This document shows positions 32,976-42,152 of a stretch of DNA of 64,000 nt, one piece after another (positions within the stretch are counted from its first letter, which is position 1; each line of letters begins with the position of its first letter). The stretch is taken from assembly GCA_900315925.1 (NCBI GenBank), contig ONAV01000003.1, positions 1 to 64,000 on the forward strand, read 5' to 3'. The position numbers were made by a program, and so were the translations under genes. The stretch comes from an uncultured Selenomonadales bacterium (lineage in GTDB: Bacteria > Bacillota > Negativicutes > Acidaminococcales > Acidaminococcaceae). The notes below the pieces were generated by a model. The model did not search any database. It saw only the letters and a program-made list of their open reading frames with translations, and had not been told where the DNA came from.

Positions 32976-34667
32976 TCAAAACAGCAGTTGCTTATTGTTT
33001 TTAAATTTATCAGCGGCCTTAAGCAGCGCGGCCGCGCTTTCTGCCGCAGCTTTGGTATTGTGCTCCCCGGCGGCCATGCGAACCAGTTCCTCAACTCTCC
33101 CTGTTTCATCCAACGTGGTCAGACTGGTTCTGGTCCGGTTTTCTTTCGTTTCTTTCCGAATCCGGATATGCCGATCTCCGAAAGCCGCAATCTGGGCCAG
33201 ATGCGTTATGCATATCACCTGCCCCCGGCGGGCGATAAGCGCTAGTTTCTCAGCCATTTTCTGGGCTGTGACGCCCCCTACTCCGGTATCGATTTCATCG
33301 AACACCATCGTATTGACTCCACTGATACCAATCAGTACGGTTTTCAGGGCCAAAGCCAGGCGGCTCAGTTCACCGCCGGATGCCACCCGCCCCAGGGGCT
33401 GCAAAGGTTCTCCTGCATTGGCGGAAAACAGGAGTTCCATTTGGTCTTTGCCTTCTATGGAAAAATCCGGTTTTTCCGTAAAAGCAATCTGCAATTTACC
33501 GTCCGGCATAGCAAGGTCATGAATGTGAGTCTCCACATCCCTGCAGAGCTTTTCCGCATTCTGTTTTCGCAAAGCCGTCAGGGCTTTAGCTTTGGAAGTC
33601 AGTTCTGTCGTTATTGATGCCAGTTCCTTCTGTGCATTGGCAATGCGGTTGTCCAGATCCTGCAGTTGTTCCTGTTGCTCTTTAGCCTGAGCCAGATAAG
33701 CCAGCACCGCTTCTTCACTGCTGCCGTATTTGCGCTGCAGCCGGTACAAAAGATCCAGCCGCTCCTGCACTTCTGTCATCCGGTTTGGATCAAAATTCTG
33801 GTTTTCCACATAGTTCTGAAGCTGACCGCAGGCGTCGTCTGCAGCAATCCACGCTCCGTCTATTCCTTCATACACAGCCTGCAGACGGCTGTCATAACGG
33901 ATTGCAGCGGCAATTTGTTCTCTGATTTCCGCCAGCTGGCTTAAAGCGCCGTTTTCCTGCTCCAGCATTTCGTAAGCCTGATGCAGGGCGTTTAGGATCT
34001 TGCCGCTGTTTTGCAGCAATTTAGCCTCTTCCTTCAGGGCTTCTTCTTCTCCCACTTTAATATTGGCGTCCCCGATTTCCTGTATCTCCCAGGCCAGTCG
34101 ATCCAACAGGCGTTCCCTCTGGCTTCCCTGCTCTTCCAGTTTCTGCAGGTTCTCCCGGGCCGCTTCATATTCTTTGTACTTTTCCTGATATGCTCCCAAC
34201 ACCTGTTCTGCCTGCTTTCCTCCAAAGGCATCTGTAAAGAACCTTGGCGCTTTGGACTGCAGCAGCAGTTGATTTTCGTGCTGCCCGTGAATATCCACCA
34301 GCAATTCGGCGAATCGTTTCAACACTGCCAAAGGCACCGGGATGCCGTTGACACTGCTCTGGCTTTTCCCGGCAGCTGTCACTCTGCGTTTTAAAAACAA
34401 AAAATCATCTGCTTCAATGCCCTGTTCCTGTAGCAGTGCACTGATTCTTTCATCTTGTACATCGAAGACGGCCTGTACCCAGAAAGCATCGGTGCCGGTA
34501 CGGACCATACCGGCTGCAGCCCGGCCTCCCAGGGCGATGCCAAACGCATCGACAAGGATGGATTTACCCGCGCCGGTCTCTCCGGTAAATACCGTAAAGC
34601 CACGGTCAAAATTCACCTTAGCGTCTTCAATTAATGCAAAATTATGCACGTGCAATGATTGCAACAT
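32976..34667 (-). CDS. recN: DNA repair protein RecN
   Basis: SMC-like ATPase that binds DNA ends in double-strand-break repair. Walker A GETGAGKS is at residues about 30-37, the coiled coils lie at about 150-360, and signature VASGGELSRLALALK and Walker B NTMVFDEIDTGVGG are in the C-terminal half. Length 563 aa. It stands next to argR, tlyA, dxs and xseAB, the standard Firmicute cluster. Confidence 0.97.
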   Translation of the reverse strand: MLQSLHVHNFALIEDAKVNFDRGFTVFTGETGAGKSILVDAFGIALGGRAAAGMVRTGTDAFWVQAVFDVQDERISALLQEQGIEADDFLFLKRRVTAAGKSQSSVNGIPVPLAVLKRFAELLVDIHGQHENQLLLQSKAPRFFTDAFGGKQAEQVLGAYQEKYKEYEAARENLQKLEEQGSQRERLLDRLAWEIQEIGDANIKVGEEEALKEEAKLLQNSGKILNALHQAYEMLEQENGALSQLAEIREQIAAAIRYDSRLQAVYEGIDGAWIAADDACGQLQNYVENQNFDPNRMTEVQERLDLLYRLQRKYGSSEEAVLAYLAQAKEQQEQLQDLDNRIANAQKELASITTELTSKAKALTALRKQNAEKLCRDVETHIHDLAMPDGKLQIAFTEKPDFSIEGKDQMELLFSANAGEPLQPLGRVASGGELSRLALALKTVLIGISGVNTMVFDEIDTGVGGVTAQKMAEKLALIARRGQVICITHLAQIAAFGDRHIRIRKETKENRTRTSLTTLDETGRVEELVRMAAGEHNTKAAAESAAALLKAADKFKNNKQLLF

Positions 34668-34701
34668 ATTAATATATCATCTTCCTTTTAATTCTTTAAA
34701 C

Positions 34702-34731
34702 TTAAGGAAACACTGATTAATTCGTCTCCTT
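34702..34731. repeat. Family D repeat forming the 3' end of argR
   Basis: TTAAGGAAACACTGATTAAT, continuing TTCGTCTCCTT, overlaps the last codons (K-E-T-N-stop) of argR. AAGGAAAC and GTCTCCTT at its ends are near inverses. Confidence 0.6.
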
Positions 34732-35169
34732 AAAATAGTTGGCAAAATCCGCCGCTACGCTGTCGTTTTCCACAGCCACGAAGATGGTATCGTCCCCAGC
34801 CACGGTACCCATGACTCCGACCCATTTCATACTGTCAATCGCAAACGCTACACCCTGGGCAGTTCCCGGCAAAGTGTGAAGCACCACCAGATTGCCTCCC
34901 GCCCATACAGAAATCACGGAGTTTCGCACCAGTCGCTCCAGTTGTTCGGAGGACATCATATGGCTGCGTTCCTTAGGAAAGGCATAGCGATATCCGCCTC
35001 TCATGTCGGAGACCTTGATCAGCATCAGTTCTTTTATGTCCCTGGACACCGTGGCCTGGGTTACCGGATAACCGCTTTCCTGCAGGGCTTTAGCCAGGTC
35101 ATCCTGTGTCTCGATATGTCTTGTTTCTACCAAATTTCGAATCAGTTGGTGACGTTCCTGCTTTTTCAT
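34717..35169 (-). CDS. argR: Arginine repressor
   Basis: Hexameric DNA-binding regulator of arginine genes. Residues 1-70 are the winged helix, with DLAKALQESGYPVTQATVSRDIKEL. The C-terminal domain shows VVLHTLPGTAQGVAFAID and MGTVAGDDTIFV, the arginine-binding region. The ATG at 35169 has AAGGAGA about 8 bases upstream, so 28 upstream in-frame residues are rejected. Length 150 aa. The last four residues come from a dispersed repeat. Confidence 0.96.
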   Translation of the reverse strand: MKKQERHQLIRNLVETRHIETQDDLAKALQESGYPVTQATVSRDIKELMLIKVSDMRGGYRYAFPKERSHMMSSEQLERLVRNSVISVWAGGNLVVLHTLPGTAQGVAFAIDSMKWVGVMGTVAGDDTIFVAVENDSVAADFANYFKETN

Positions 35170-35198
35170 GACATCTCTCCTTGTAAAAGTAAAAGAAT

Positions 35199-35298
35199 GA
35201 TTGCCGTGTGATTGTGCCAAAAACAAGGAATGAATCCGTATACGCTTAGGCACTACGCCAAGACATCAACGCAGCCATAAATAAAAACGGCAAGCTTA
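35199..35298. repeat. Palindromic repeat, family C copy
   Basis: An imperfect palindrome between argR and nadK. The left arm has ATTGCCGTGTGATT; the right arm read backwards has CTTGCCGTTTTTATT. It shares ACAAGGAA, a CTACGCCAAGACAT-type core and CGGCAAGC with the copy at 40106-40211. Its right edge includes the nadK stop codon. Confidence 0.6.
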
Positions 35299-36150
35299 CA
35301 AGTCTCTTATCAGTTTTTCCTGCCAGGTCTCGTAGTAACTCTTATCTGTCAGCCGTAACAACCGCAGAAACTGGCGGTTCTTTGAAATTTTCACAACATC
35401 CTTCTGTCCGATTTCGCAAACCGGTATCCCGTCAGCCGAAAGGGCCATGGGACTGGTGTTCCGGGGCAGCAGGCGGATTTCCACTTCTTCCGTAGCAGGA
35501 ATGACCAGAGGCCGGGTGGCCAGAGAGTGAGCGCAAATGGGTGTGATGACCATGACGTCCATGCCAGGCTGTACCAAAGGCCCCCCCGCGGAAAGCGAAT
35601 AGGCGGTAGAACCGGTGGCTGTGGCCACGATGAGCCCGTCCGCAGCATACCGGGCGGAAGGCTTCCCGTTGATATACAGTTCCATGTGGTTGGTGGTGGA
35701 CAGGTTACTGCGGGCTGCTACAAATTCGTTGATAGCCAGCTCGTTTTGCGGAGTCTTTCTGCCTTCCGCAAAGGTCTGGGCCTGCAACAGACAGCGTTTT
35801 TCAATGGAATACCTGCCATCCGTCAGCAGCTGGAACGCCTGTTCCATCGTATCATATTCAATTTCTGCCAGAAATCCCAGATGGCCGAAGTTTACGCCGA
35901 AGACCGGCACATTGATTTTCACCATATCCCGGGCCATGCGCAGGAACGTGCCGTCACCTCCCAGAGAAACAGCTGCCGTCAGCTGGGAATTGCGTCCGGC
36001 AAAGGGTTCCAGACTGTACATTTCCGCAAGTTTGTCCGGCAGTACTACCGTGATCTTGTATTTGCGACACAGGGCCAGAATCGCTTCAAAGTGAATACGC
36101 ACCTTGACGATGCTCATGTTGGGGAAAATCCCAAGACGTATGTTATCCAT
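35296..36150 (-). CDS. nadK: NAD kinase
   Basis: Phosphorylates NAD to NADP. The catalytic GGDGTFLR motif is at about residues 63-70. GVNFGHLGFLAE, the NE motif INEFVAARS, ATATGSTAYSLSAGGPLVQP and ICAHSLATRP are all visible. The ATG at 36150 has AAAGGAAG upstream; a GTG six codons earlier lies on top of that site and is rejected. Length 284 aa. Confidence 0.95.
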   Translation of the reverse strand: MDNIRLGIFPNMSIVKVRIHFEAILALCRKYKITVVLPDKLAEMYSLEPFAGRNSQLTAAVSLGGDGTFLRMARDMVKINVPVFGVNFGHLGFLAEIEYDTMEQAFQLLTDGRYSIEKRCLLQAQTFAEGRKTPQNELAINEFVAARSNLSTTNHMELYINGKPSARYAADGLIVATATGSTAYSLSAGGPLVQPGMDVMVITPICAHSLATRPLVIPATEEVEIRLLPRNTSPMALSADGIPVCEIGQKDVVKISKNRQFLRLLRLTDKSYYETWQEKLIRDL

Positions 36151-36260
36151 GATTACTTCCTTTGACACCGCAGCCGCACTGGAAGCAGCTACGGTTATTA
36201 TTAGTAAATTACCCGGAGTGCTGAATAAGCATTTGCAATACAGGGATACTGTGTTTTGAG

Positions 36261-37136
36261 TTACTTATCCAGCACAGCATGAGAAGCTGTTACAATGGTA
36301 TCAATGTCGATGGACAGTGCAGTGTTTTGCACTTCCGGCACAACCTTGTCCCGGTCCGCTTGTGTCCCATCAACTTTGCCAGCCCCTGACCCGCTTCCGG
36401 TAGTCAGGTACAACAGATACTCGATGTTTCCTTCCGGCCCTTTTACCGGAGAAAAATCCAGACCACCGATAGTGAATCCTTCTTCCTGTGCTAAAGTAAT
36501 GATGCGCCGAATGACTTCTTTGTGCACTTCCGGGTCCCGCACCACGCCTTTTTTGCCGATGTGTTCCTTACCTGCTTCAAACTGGGGCTTAATGAGAGCA
36601 AGAACAAAAGCATCGGGTGCCAGCAGTTTTTTCACCGCAGGCAGAATCTTATCCAGCGAGATGAAGGCCACGTCGATAGAGGCCGCATCCAATTGTTCCG
36701 GCAGACTGTGCTCGTCCAGTGTGCGGGCGTTAGTCCGTTCCATGTTGATGACCCTGGGGTCATTGCGCAACTTCCAGGCCAACTGACCGTACCCCACGTC
36801 GATGGCGTAGACTCTGCTTGCCCCGTTCTGCAGGGCACAGTCTGTGAAGCCCCCGGTAGAAGCGCCGATATCTGCCATCACTTTGCCGGTTACTGTCACG
36901 GGAAACACCTGCAGGGCTTTTTCCAGTTTCAGCCCGCCCCGGCTTACATATTTTAATTGGTCTCCCAGAAGACGGATTTTTGCTTCCGTTTTCACGGTGG
37001 TACCCGGTTTATCTATTTTCTGTTCGTCCACCAGCACCTGTCCCGCCATGATGGCTGCCTGTGCCCGAGCCCGGCTTTCAAAAAAGCCCTGTTCTACGAG
37101 AAAAGTGTCGAGACGGATCTTTTTCGGTTTATCCAT
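36261..37136 (-). CDS. tlyA: TlyA-family rRNA 2'-O-methyltransferase
   Basis: S4 domain plus FtsJ-like methyltransferase; characterised relatives methylate 16S and 23S rRNA and are annotated as haemolysin TlyA. The S4 part is RLDTFLVEQGFFESRARAQAAIMAGQVLV. The SAM part is ADIGASTGGFTDCALQNGA with VYAIDVGYGQL, and LIKPQFEAGKEHIGKKGVVRD follows. The ATG at 37136 matches the family start. At 291 aa it is about 20 residues longer than usual owing to a Gly/Ser/Asp-rich tail. Dxs is 11 bases upstream. Confidence 0.94.
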   Translation of the reverse strand: MDKPKKIRLDTFLVEQGFFESRARAQAAIMAGQVLVDEQKIDKPGTTVKTEAKIRLLGDQLKYVSRGGLKLEKALQVFPVTVTGKVMADIGASTGGFTDCALQNGASRVYAIDVGYGQLAWKLRNDPRVINMERTNARTLDEHSLPEQLDAASIDVAFISLDKILPAVKKLLAPDAFVLALIKPQFEAGKEHIGKKGVVRDPEVHKEVIRRIITLAQEEGFTIGGLDFSPVKGPEGNIEYLLYLTTGSGSGAGKVDGTQADRDKVVPEVQNTALSIDIDTIVTASHAVLDK

Positions 37137-37147
37137 ATGAATCACTT

Positions 37148-39025
37148 CTATAACCAATGAGAGATTTTCTCCGCCATCTGTTCCGGCATCAGTCCGATGT
37201 CATGCAGCAACAGTTTCCTGTCACCCTGTGAGATGAATTCATCCGGAATGCCAAAGGGCAGCACGGCGGTCATATGCAACAGACCATAACTGTTCAGGGC
37301 TTCCATCACTGCATCCCCTACGCCGCCTTTCAATACCCCTTCTTCCATGGTGACGATACGGTGGGTTTTGGCTGCATTTTCACAAAGCAGGTCCTCGTCA
37401 AGAGGTTTGGCGAAGCGCATGTTCACTACACCGGCGCTGATACCTTTTGCGGTTAGCAGGTCCGCGGTCTTTTCGGCTTCCGCCACCATACTGCCGATAG
37501 CCCATATGGTAAGGTCACTGCCTTCCCGCAGGGTCTCCGCCTTACCGATGGGCAGTGTGTGCAGAGGTTCACTGAGATCCGCTCCCACGCCGCTGCCTCT
37601 GGGATAGCGCAGGGAGATAGGACCGTCGTTGTATTCTATGGCTGTCCACAGCATGTGCCGCAGCTCGTTTTCGTCTTTAGGCGCCATCACTGTCATGTTG
37701 GGCATGGGAATCAGATAGGCATAGTCGAACACTCCGTGATGGGTGTAGCCGTCGTCCCCTACCAGACCGGCCCGGTCCATACACAGCTTCACCGGCAGGT
37801 TCTGCATGCAGATGTCGTGAATCACCTGGTCGTAAGCCCGCTGCATGAAGGTAGAGTAAATGGCTGCCACTGGTTTAATGCCTTCCGTAGCCAGCCCCGC
37901 TGCGAAAGTCACCGCGTGTTGTTCCGCAATGCCTACGTCAAAGAAGCGGTCCGGGAAACGTTTGGCGAACAGGTTGGTTCCGGTGCCGTCGGGCATAGCT
38001 GCCGTAATGGCTACAATGGATTTATCTTTTTCCGCCAGTTCCACCAGAGTTTTGCCAAAGACGCTGGTGTAAGTAGGCGGCGCCCCGGGTTTGCTGATTT
38101 TCTTCCCGGTAGCAATATCAAAGGGACCTGTTCCGTGAAATTCGTTGGCCCGTTCTTCCGCTGGGGCGTAGCCCTTGCCTTTTTTGGTGATAACGTGAAT
38201 CAACACCGGGCCGTCTTCCCGTTTGGCTGCAGTCAGCATGGGCAGAAGGTCCTCGATGTCATGGCCGTCCACAGGCCCGAAGTACTTAATACCCAAATGT
38301 TCGAACATGGACTCAGGGGCTACCAGATATTTGACCCCGCCCTTCACCCGTTCGATAACTTCCAGCACATCGTCACCGTGCTTCATATCCCCCAGCCAGT
38401 TTTCCACATTACGCTTCAGCTTATTGTAGGTCTCCCCGGTGCGCAGCTGATACAGGTACTGGGACATGGCTCCCACGTTTTTGGAGATGGACATCTCGTT
38501 ATCGTTGAGGATGATGATAAGCCTTCGCTTGGTATCCCCGATATGGTTAAGGGCTTCGAAGGACATACCGCCTGTCATGGCGCCGTCGCCGATGACAGCC
38601 ACCACCTGAAAGTCCTCGCCTTTCAGGTCACGGGCCGCCGCAATGCCATCCGCCGCCGAAAGGGACGTGGAAGAATGACCCACACCGAAGGCGTCGTGCT
38701 CACTTTCCTGCCGTTTGGGGAAGCCGGAAAGACCTTTGTACTTGCGCAGGGTGGGAAAGGCTGCTTTTCGTCCTGTTAAAATTTTATGAATATAGGCCTG
38801 ATGCCCTACATCAAATATAAGCTTGTCTTTGGGAGAGTCAAAAACCCGGTGAAGGGCAATGGTCAGTTCCACGGCCCCCAGGTTGGGAGCCAGGTGCCCA
38901 CCGTTTTTGGACACGACTTCAATGATCAGCTGCCGGATTTCCGCCGCCAGCTGATTCATTTCCGCCAGTGTGAGAGTTTTCAGGTCCAGGGGGCTGTTGA
39001 CTCTGTCCAGAATTTTATCAGACAT
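37148..39025 (-). CDS. dxs: 1-deoxy-D-xylulose-5-phosphate synthase
   Basis: First enzyme of the MEP isoprenoid pathway, joining pyruvate and glyceraldehyde-3-phosphate with TPP. DVGHQAYIHKILTGR, the TPP motif GDGAMTGGMSFEALNHIG, NDNEMSIS, YFGPVDGHD and the second-half DVGIAEQHAVTFAAG and DRAGLVGDDGYTHHG are all present. Length 625 aa. AAAGGT lies upstream of the ATG. The dxs-tlyA-nadK-argR-recN order is conserved in Firmicutes. Confidence 0.97.
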   Translation of the reverse strand: MSDKILDRVNSPLDLKTLTLAEMNQLAAEIRQLIIEVVSKNGGHLAPNLGAVELTIALHRVFDSPKDKLIFDVGHQAYIHKILTGRKAAFPTLRKYKGLSGFPKRQESEHDAFGVGHSSTSLSAADGIAAARDLKGEDFQVVAVIGDGAMTGGMSFEALNHIGDTKRRLIIILNDNEMSISKNVGAMSQYLYQLRTGETYNKLKRNVENWLGDMKHGDDVLEVIERVKGGVKYLVAPESMFEHLGIKYFGPVDGHDIEDLLPMLTAAKREDGPVLIHVITKKGKGYAPAEERANEFHGTGPFDIATGKKISKPGAPPTYTSVFGKTLVELAEKDKSIVAITAAMPDGTGTNLFAKRFPDRFFDVGIAEQHAVTFAAGLATEGIKPVAAIYSTFMQRAYDQVIHDICMQNLPVKLCMDRAGLVGDDGYTHHGVFDYAYLIPMPNMTVMAPKDENELRHMLWTAIEYNDGPISLRYPRGSGVGADLSEPLHTLPIGKAETLREGSDLTIWAIGSMVAEAEKTADLLTAKGISAGVVNMRFAKPLDEDLLCENAAKTHRIVTMEEGVLKGGVGDAVMEALNSYGLLHMTAVLPFGIPDEFISQGDRKLLLHDIGLMPEQMAEKISHWL

Positions 39026-39205
39026 TGGGTTTTACCTTTCAGTTGATTCCTGTTATATGGCGCCGCGAAAGCGCCTGCGCCACAGAGGCGGCAAAGACGC
39101 TGTGCGTCACCGTGTGAGAGTTATGTGAAACGTTGGCGCGTATGCGTTGCGCCTGTAGATTACGCTGCCTGAACAGCAATGTTGCAGCGAATGAGCAACA
39201 CGCGC
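39026..39205. other. GC-rich hairpin-bearing spacer between ispA and dxs
   Basis: A 180-base gap without a gene. It contains GGCGC-cgcgaaa-GCGCC, GGCGC-gtatgcgtt-GCGCC and TGTTGC-agcgaatga-GCAACA hairpins in a row. The word GCTGCCTGAA near 39167 also occurs at the edge of repeat B (minus strand, 18990s). Probably repeat remnants. Confidence 0.4.
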
Positions 39206-40081
39206 TCAGTTCTTACGGTTGGTCATCAGCTTAGCGATTTCCCGCAGGGCTTCTGCATTTTCCCCAAAGGAATCCAGGCAGGCCAGAGCTTCTTTTGTCG
39301 TTTCATCTGCCATCTTCCGGGCCGTTTCCAGTCCGAAAAGTGAAACATAGGTTGACTTGTTGTTTTTCTCGTCGCTGCCGATGGGTTTGCCCAGTTCTTC
39401 CGCGGTACTGGTCACATCCAGAATGTCGTCCTCAATCTGGAAGGCCAGGCCGATAAGTTCCGCAAAACGTGTCAGGGCAAGGAGCTGTTCGTCCGTAGCT
39501 CCCGCCAGGTGGGCGCCCCCCCGCACAGCTGCGATGAACATGGCGCCGGTTTTTCCTTCGTGGAGGGTCTTTAACTCTTTGGCCGTGATCTGCCGGTTCT
39601 CCGCGTCCAGATCCAGGGCCTGTCCTCCTACCATGCCAAAGTTGCCGGCGCACATGGCGGTTTCGTGAACTACTTCTACCAAGGTAGAAGGCTTCACGTT
39701 TCGCTGTTCCAGCATCACTTCAAAAGCCAGAGTAAGCAGACCATCCCCGGCCAGCACCGCCATGGCCTCCCCAAAAACCTTGTGGTTGGTAAGGCGGCCC
39801 CGCCGGTAGTCATCGTTGTCCATGCAGGGCAAATCATCATGAATCAGGGAATAAGTATGAATCATTTCCAGTCCGCAGGCTGCGGGCAGGAAATCGTAGC
39901 CGTTGGCTCCCACCGCTTCCGCTGTAGCCATCAGCAGAATGGGACGCAGGCGTTTACCTCCCGCCAACAGGCTGTATTTCATGGCATCGTCCACGTTGGA
40001 GATGCCCCGCTTTTCCATGCGTTTTTCCAAAAAATTGTTAACCAGCTTTTTGCGGGTGTCGTAGTATTGCTGAAAGTCCAT
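39206..40081 (-). CDS. ispA: Polyprenyl synthetase, farnesyl/geranyl diphosphate synthase type
   Basis: Chain elongation of IPP with allylic diphosphates. The first aspartate-rich motif is HDDLPCMDNDDYRRG and the second is FQIEDDILD; GGKRLRPIL and KTGAMF also fit. The two residues inserted in the first motif (DDxxxxD) are typical of bacterial short-chain synthases. The ATG at 40081 has AGGAGGA upstream, so 32 in-frame residues before it are rejected. Length 291 aa. Position next to xseB and dxs is standard. Confidence 0.95.
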   Translation of the reverse strand: MDFQQYYDTRKKLVNNFLEKRMEKRGISNVDDAMKYSLLAGGKRLRPILLMATAEAVGANGYDFLPAACGLEMIHTYSLIHDDLPCMDNDDYRRGRLTNHKVFGEAMAVLAGDGLLTLAFEVMLEQRNVKPSTLVEVVHETAMCAGNFGMVGGQALDLDAENRQITAKELKTLHEGKTGAMFIAAVRGGAHLAGATDEQLLALTRFAELIGLAFQIEDDILDVTSTAEELGKPIGSDEKNNKSTYVSLFGLETARKMADETTKEALACLDSFGENAEALREIAKLMTNRKN

Positions 40082-40105
40082 CTGTTCCTCCTGTTGTTGA
40101 CTGTG

Positions 40106-40211
40106 TGCTTGCCAGGTGATTTTTGCGAAGGACAAGGAAATGACTCGCCAACGCAGTGAGACTACGTCAAGAGGCATTGACGCAGTCTTTCACAAAAAGC
40201 ACCGGCAAGCA
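40106..40211. repeat. Palindromic repeat, family C (best copy)
   Basis: The whole 106-base element fills the ispA/xseB gap and folds back on itself. The left arm TGCTTGCCAGGTGATTTTTG aligns with the reverse of the right arm TGCTTGCCGGTGCTTTTTG, and the pairing continues for about 40 bases. Related copies are at 26130-26214 and 35199-35298. Confidence 0.75.
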
Positions 40212-40472
40212 TTACTCCTCCTCGTCCGGCTCCTCAAACTCTTCTGTATGGAAGTTATCATCGTTCACGGGACTTACTACCAGTTTCTGCACGGCTGCTT
40301 TTGCAACCTTCAGTTTTTCCATGCAAATGCGGCTCAGTTCCGTGCCTTTTTGGAATTCTTCAATGGCCTCTTCCAACGGCAGGTCGCCGCTTTCCAGTTT
40401 TTCCACTGCGGCTTCCAGTTCTGCCAGGGCTTCTTCAAATTTCATGTTTTTGTTAATCTTTTTTGCTGCCAT
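40212..40472 (-). CDS. xseB: Exodeoxyribonuclease VII small subunit
   Basis: Small helical subunit that coats the XseA coiled coils in single-strand exonuclease VII. FEEALAELEAAVEKLESGDLPLEEAIEEFQKGTEL is the family core. Length 86 aa, with an acidic tail ending EEPDEEE. AAAGG precedes the ATG. xseA is 86 bases upstream. Confidence 0.95.
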   Translation of the reverse strand: MAAKKINKNMKFEEALAELEAAVEKLESGDLPLEEAIEEFQKGTELSRICMEKLKVAKAAVQKLVVSPVNDDNFHTEEFEEPDEEE

Positions 40473-40558
40473 ATTCGTCGCGCCTTTCTGTTTTTAAAGG
40501 AAAACACTGCTGAATCAATCTATATATAGTATCTAACTTGGATTACTATTCTATTCGT

Positions 40559-42046
40559 TTAGTTAACGGTTTTTGAATTCTCTGTCCTTGGTATGACATC
40601 CTGCACCACGGAGCAGATTTCCCCGTCTTGAAGCCTTGTCCTGATTTCTTCGCCCCAGTGCACGTCATTTGCAGATTTGATGATTTTTCCCTGTTCATTA
40701 CTGGTAAAGGAGTATCCTCTTCCTAAAATCTTCAGGGGACTCACCGCGTCCAAATGGGCAGCCAGCAGTAAAAATTGCTGTTCTTGCGACGCAGACAGAT
40801 CTTTTGCCAGTGTAATAAGCGCATTCCACGTACTCTGAAATTTCATTTCGAAGGGTTCCCAGAGTGTTTTTTGTTTATCCAGAGTTTTCTGTGCTGTGGC
40901 AAGCCTTTGTTCCGGTTTAATCAGCAGATGTTCGGGATGCTGTAACATTCTTAAAGCCTGCCGTACTCTTCGCTCCGGCTCAAGCAACAGTTTTTCCGGA
41001 CGCTGCAGCGCTTTCATGGCCTGCTGCAACCGTAATTCCCGGTTTTCCAGACGCCGGGGCAATGTCTGTTGTAACTTCATCAATGCTTTGTCCAGTCTCT
41101 CTTCCGCTCTGTCTGTGATGCGGAGAGGATCCTGCAGCATACGGCTTCGCATAAGCCGCTGCAATGTCTCTGTTCTCTGCTGCAGCATACGGTTCATGGC
41201 GAGGGTCAGGCGTTGCTTTTTGTCCACCACCTGCCGCCGTAGCAACCGGGTATCTTCTACCGCCAGTTCCGCCGCCTGGGACGGCGTAGCTGCCCGCCGG
41301 TCTGCTGCAAAGTCACTGAGAGTAAAATCCGTTTCGTGACCCACAGAAGAAATCACCGGAATCACCGACGCTGCTATGGCCCGGACTACGATTTCTTCGT
41401 TGAAGGCCCACAGGTCTTCCATGGAACCACCGCCCCGGCCTACAATGAGTACATCCGCAAGCTGATGCCGGTTCATAAAGCGTATGGCATGGGCGATATC
41501 CCCCGCCGCGGCCTTGCCCTGAACCTGCACCGGATATAACAGAAGCTTCACCCCGGGATTTCTTCGCCGGGACACGGTAATCACATCCCGCACTGCCGCC
41601 CCTGCCGGGGAAGTAATGATACCCACCGTCCGGGGATGAGCCGGGATTGCTTTTTTCCGCTCTGCAGCAAACAGGCCTTCCGCTTCCAGTTTGCTTTTCA
41701 GCTTTTCATAGGCCTGCATCAGACTGCCGATACCTTCTTCAATCAGCATATCCGTGTACAGCTGGTACACCCCGTCCCGCTCATAGATGCCTATATGACC
41801 GATGGCCAAAACAGTGTCTCCGTTGACAGGATATTTTATCAGCTGCCGGGCCTGACGCTGGAACATGACACATTTCAGCACGCCGTTTTCATCTTTTAAG
41901 GAAAAATAGCAGTGCCCGGAGGGATAGCGTTTGAAATTGCTGATTTCGCCACGGACCTGCACATTGGCAACGAGACCGCTGCCTTCCACCAGATTTTTAA
42001 TCAGGTGGTTCATTTCCGTGACGGTATAGGTATGGACTTCAGCCAT
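40559..42046 (-). CDS. xseA: Exodeoxyribonuclease VII large subunit
   Basis: Catalytic subunit of exonuclease VII. An N-terminal OB fold shows VQVRGEISNFKRYPSGHCYFSLKD. The nuclease core is GIITSPAGAAVRDVI, VLIVGRGGGSMEDLWAFNEE and PVISSVGHETDFTLSDFAADRRAATPSQAAELA. A long coiled coil covers residues about 270-420. The start at 42046 has GGGGAGA upstream. Length 495 aa is slightly long because of repeated LLEPERRVRQALRMLQHPEHL-like coil units, three of which are recognisable. Confidence 0.96.
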   Translation of the reverse strand: MAEVHTYTVTEMNHLIKNLVEGSGLVANVQVRGEISNFKRYPSGHCYFSLKDENGVLKCVMFQRQARQLIKYPVNGDTVLAIGHIGIYERDGVYQLYTDMLIEEGIGSLMQAYEKLKSKLEAEGLFAAERKKAIPAHPRTVGIITSPAGAAVRDVITVSRRRNPGVKLLLYPVQVQGKAAAGDIAHAIRFMNRHQLADVLIVGRGGGSMEDLWAFNEEIVVRAIAASVIPVISSVGHETDFTLSDFAADRRAATPSQAAELAVEDTRLLRRQVVDKKQRLTLAMNRMLQQRTETLQRLMRSRMLQDPLRITDRAEERLDKALMKLQQTLPRRLENRELRLQQAMKALQRPEKLLLEPERRVRQALRMLQHPEHLLIKPEQRLATAQKTLDKQKTLWEPFEMKFQSTWNALITLAKDLSASQEQQFLLLAAHLDAVSPLKILGRGYSFTSNEQGKIIKSANDVHWGEEIRTRLQDGEICSVVQDVIPRTENSKTVN

Positions 42047-42152
42047 GATTTCTCCCCAAGGTTTGTAATCTGTTGTCGTAAAGCGCAACCTGCGATTGCG
42101 GACAGCCTGAGTCTAAGTCTTGTTTATATATCGGTGCTGTAGTAATTGTTTT

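Noticed and set aside
37559-38779. 406-codon open frame on the plus strand opposite dxs
   Set aside because: Entirely inside dxs, which has all its motifs.
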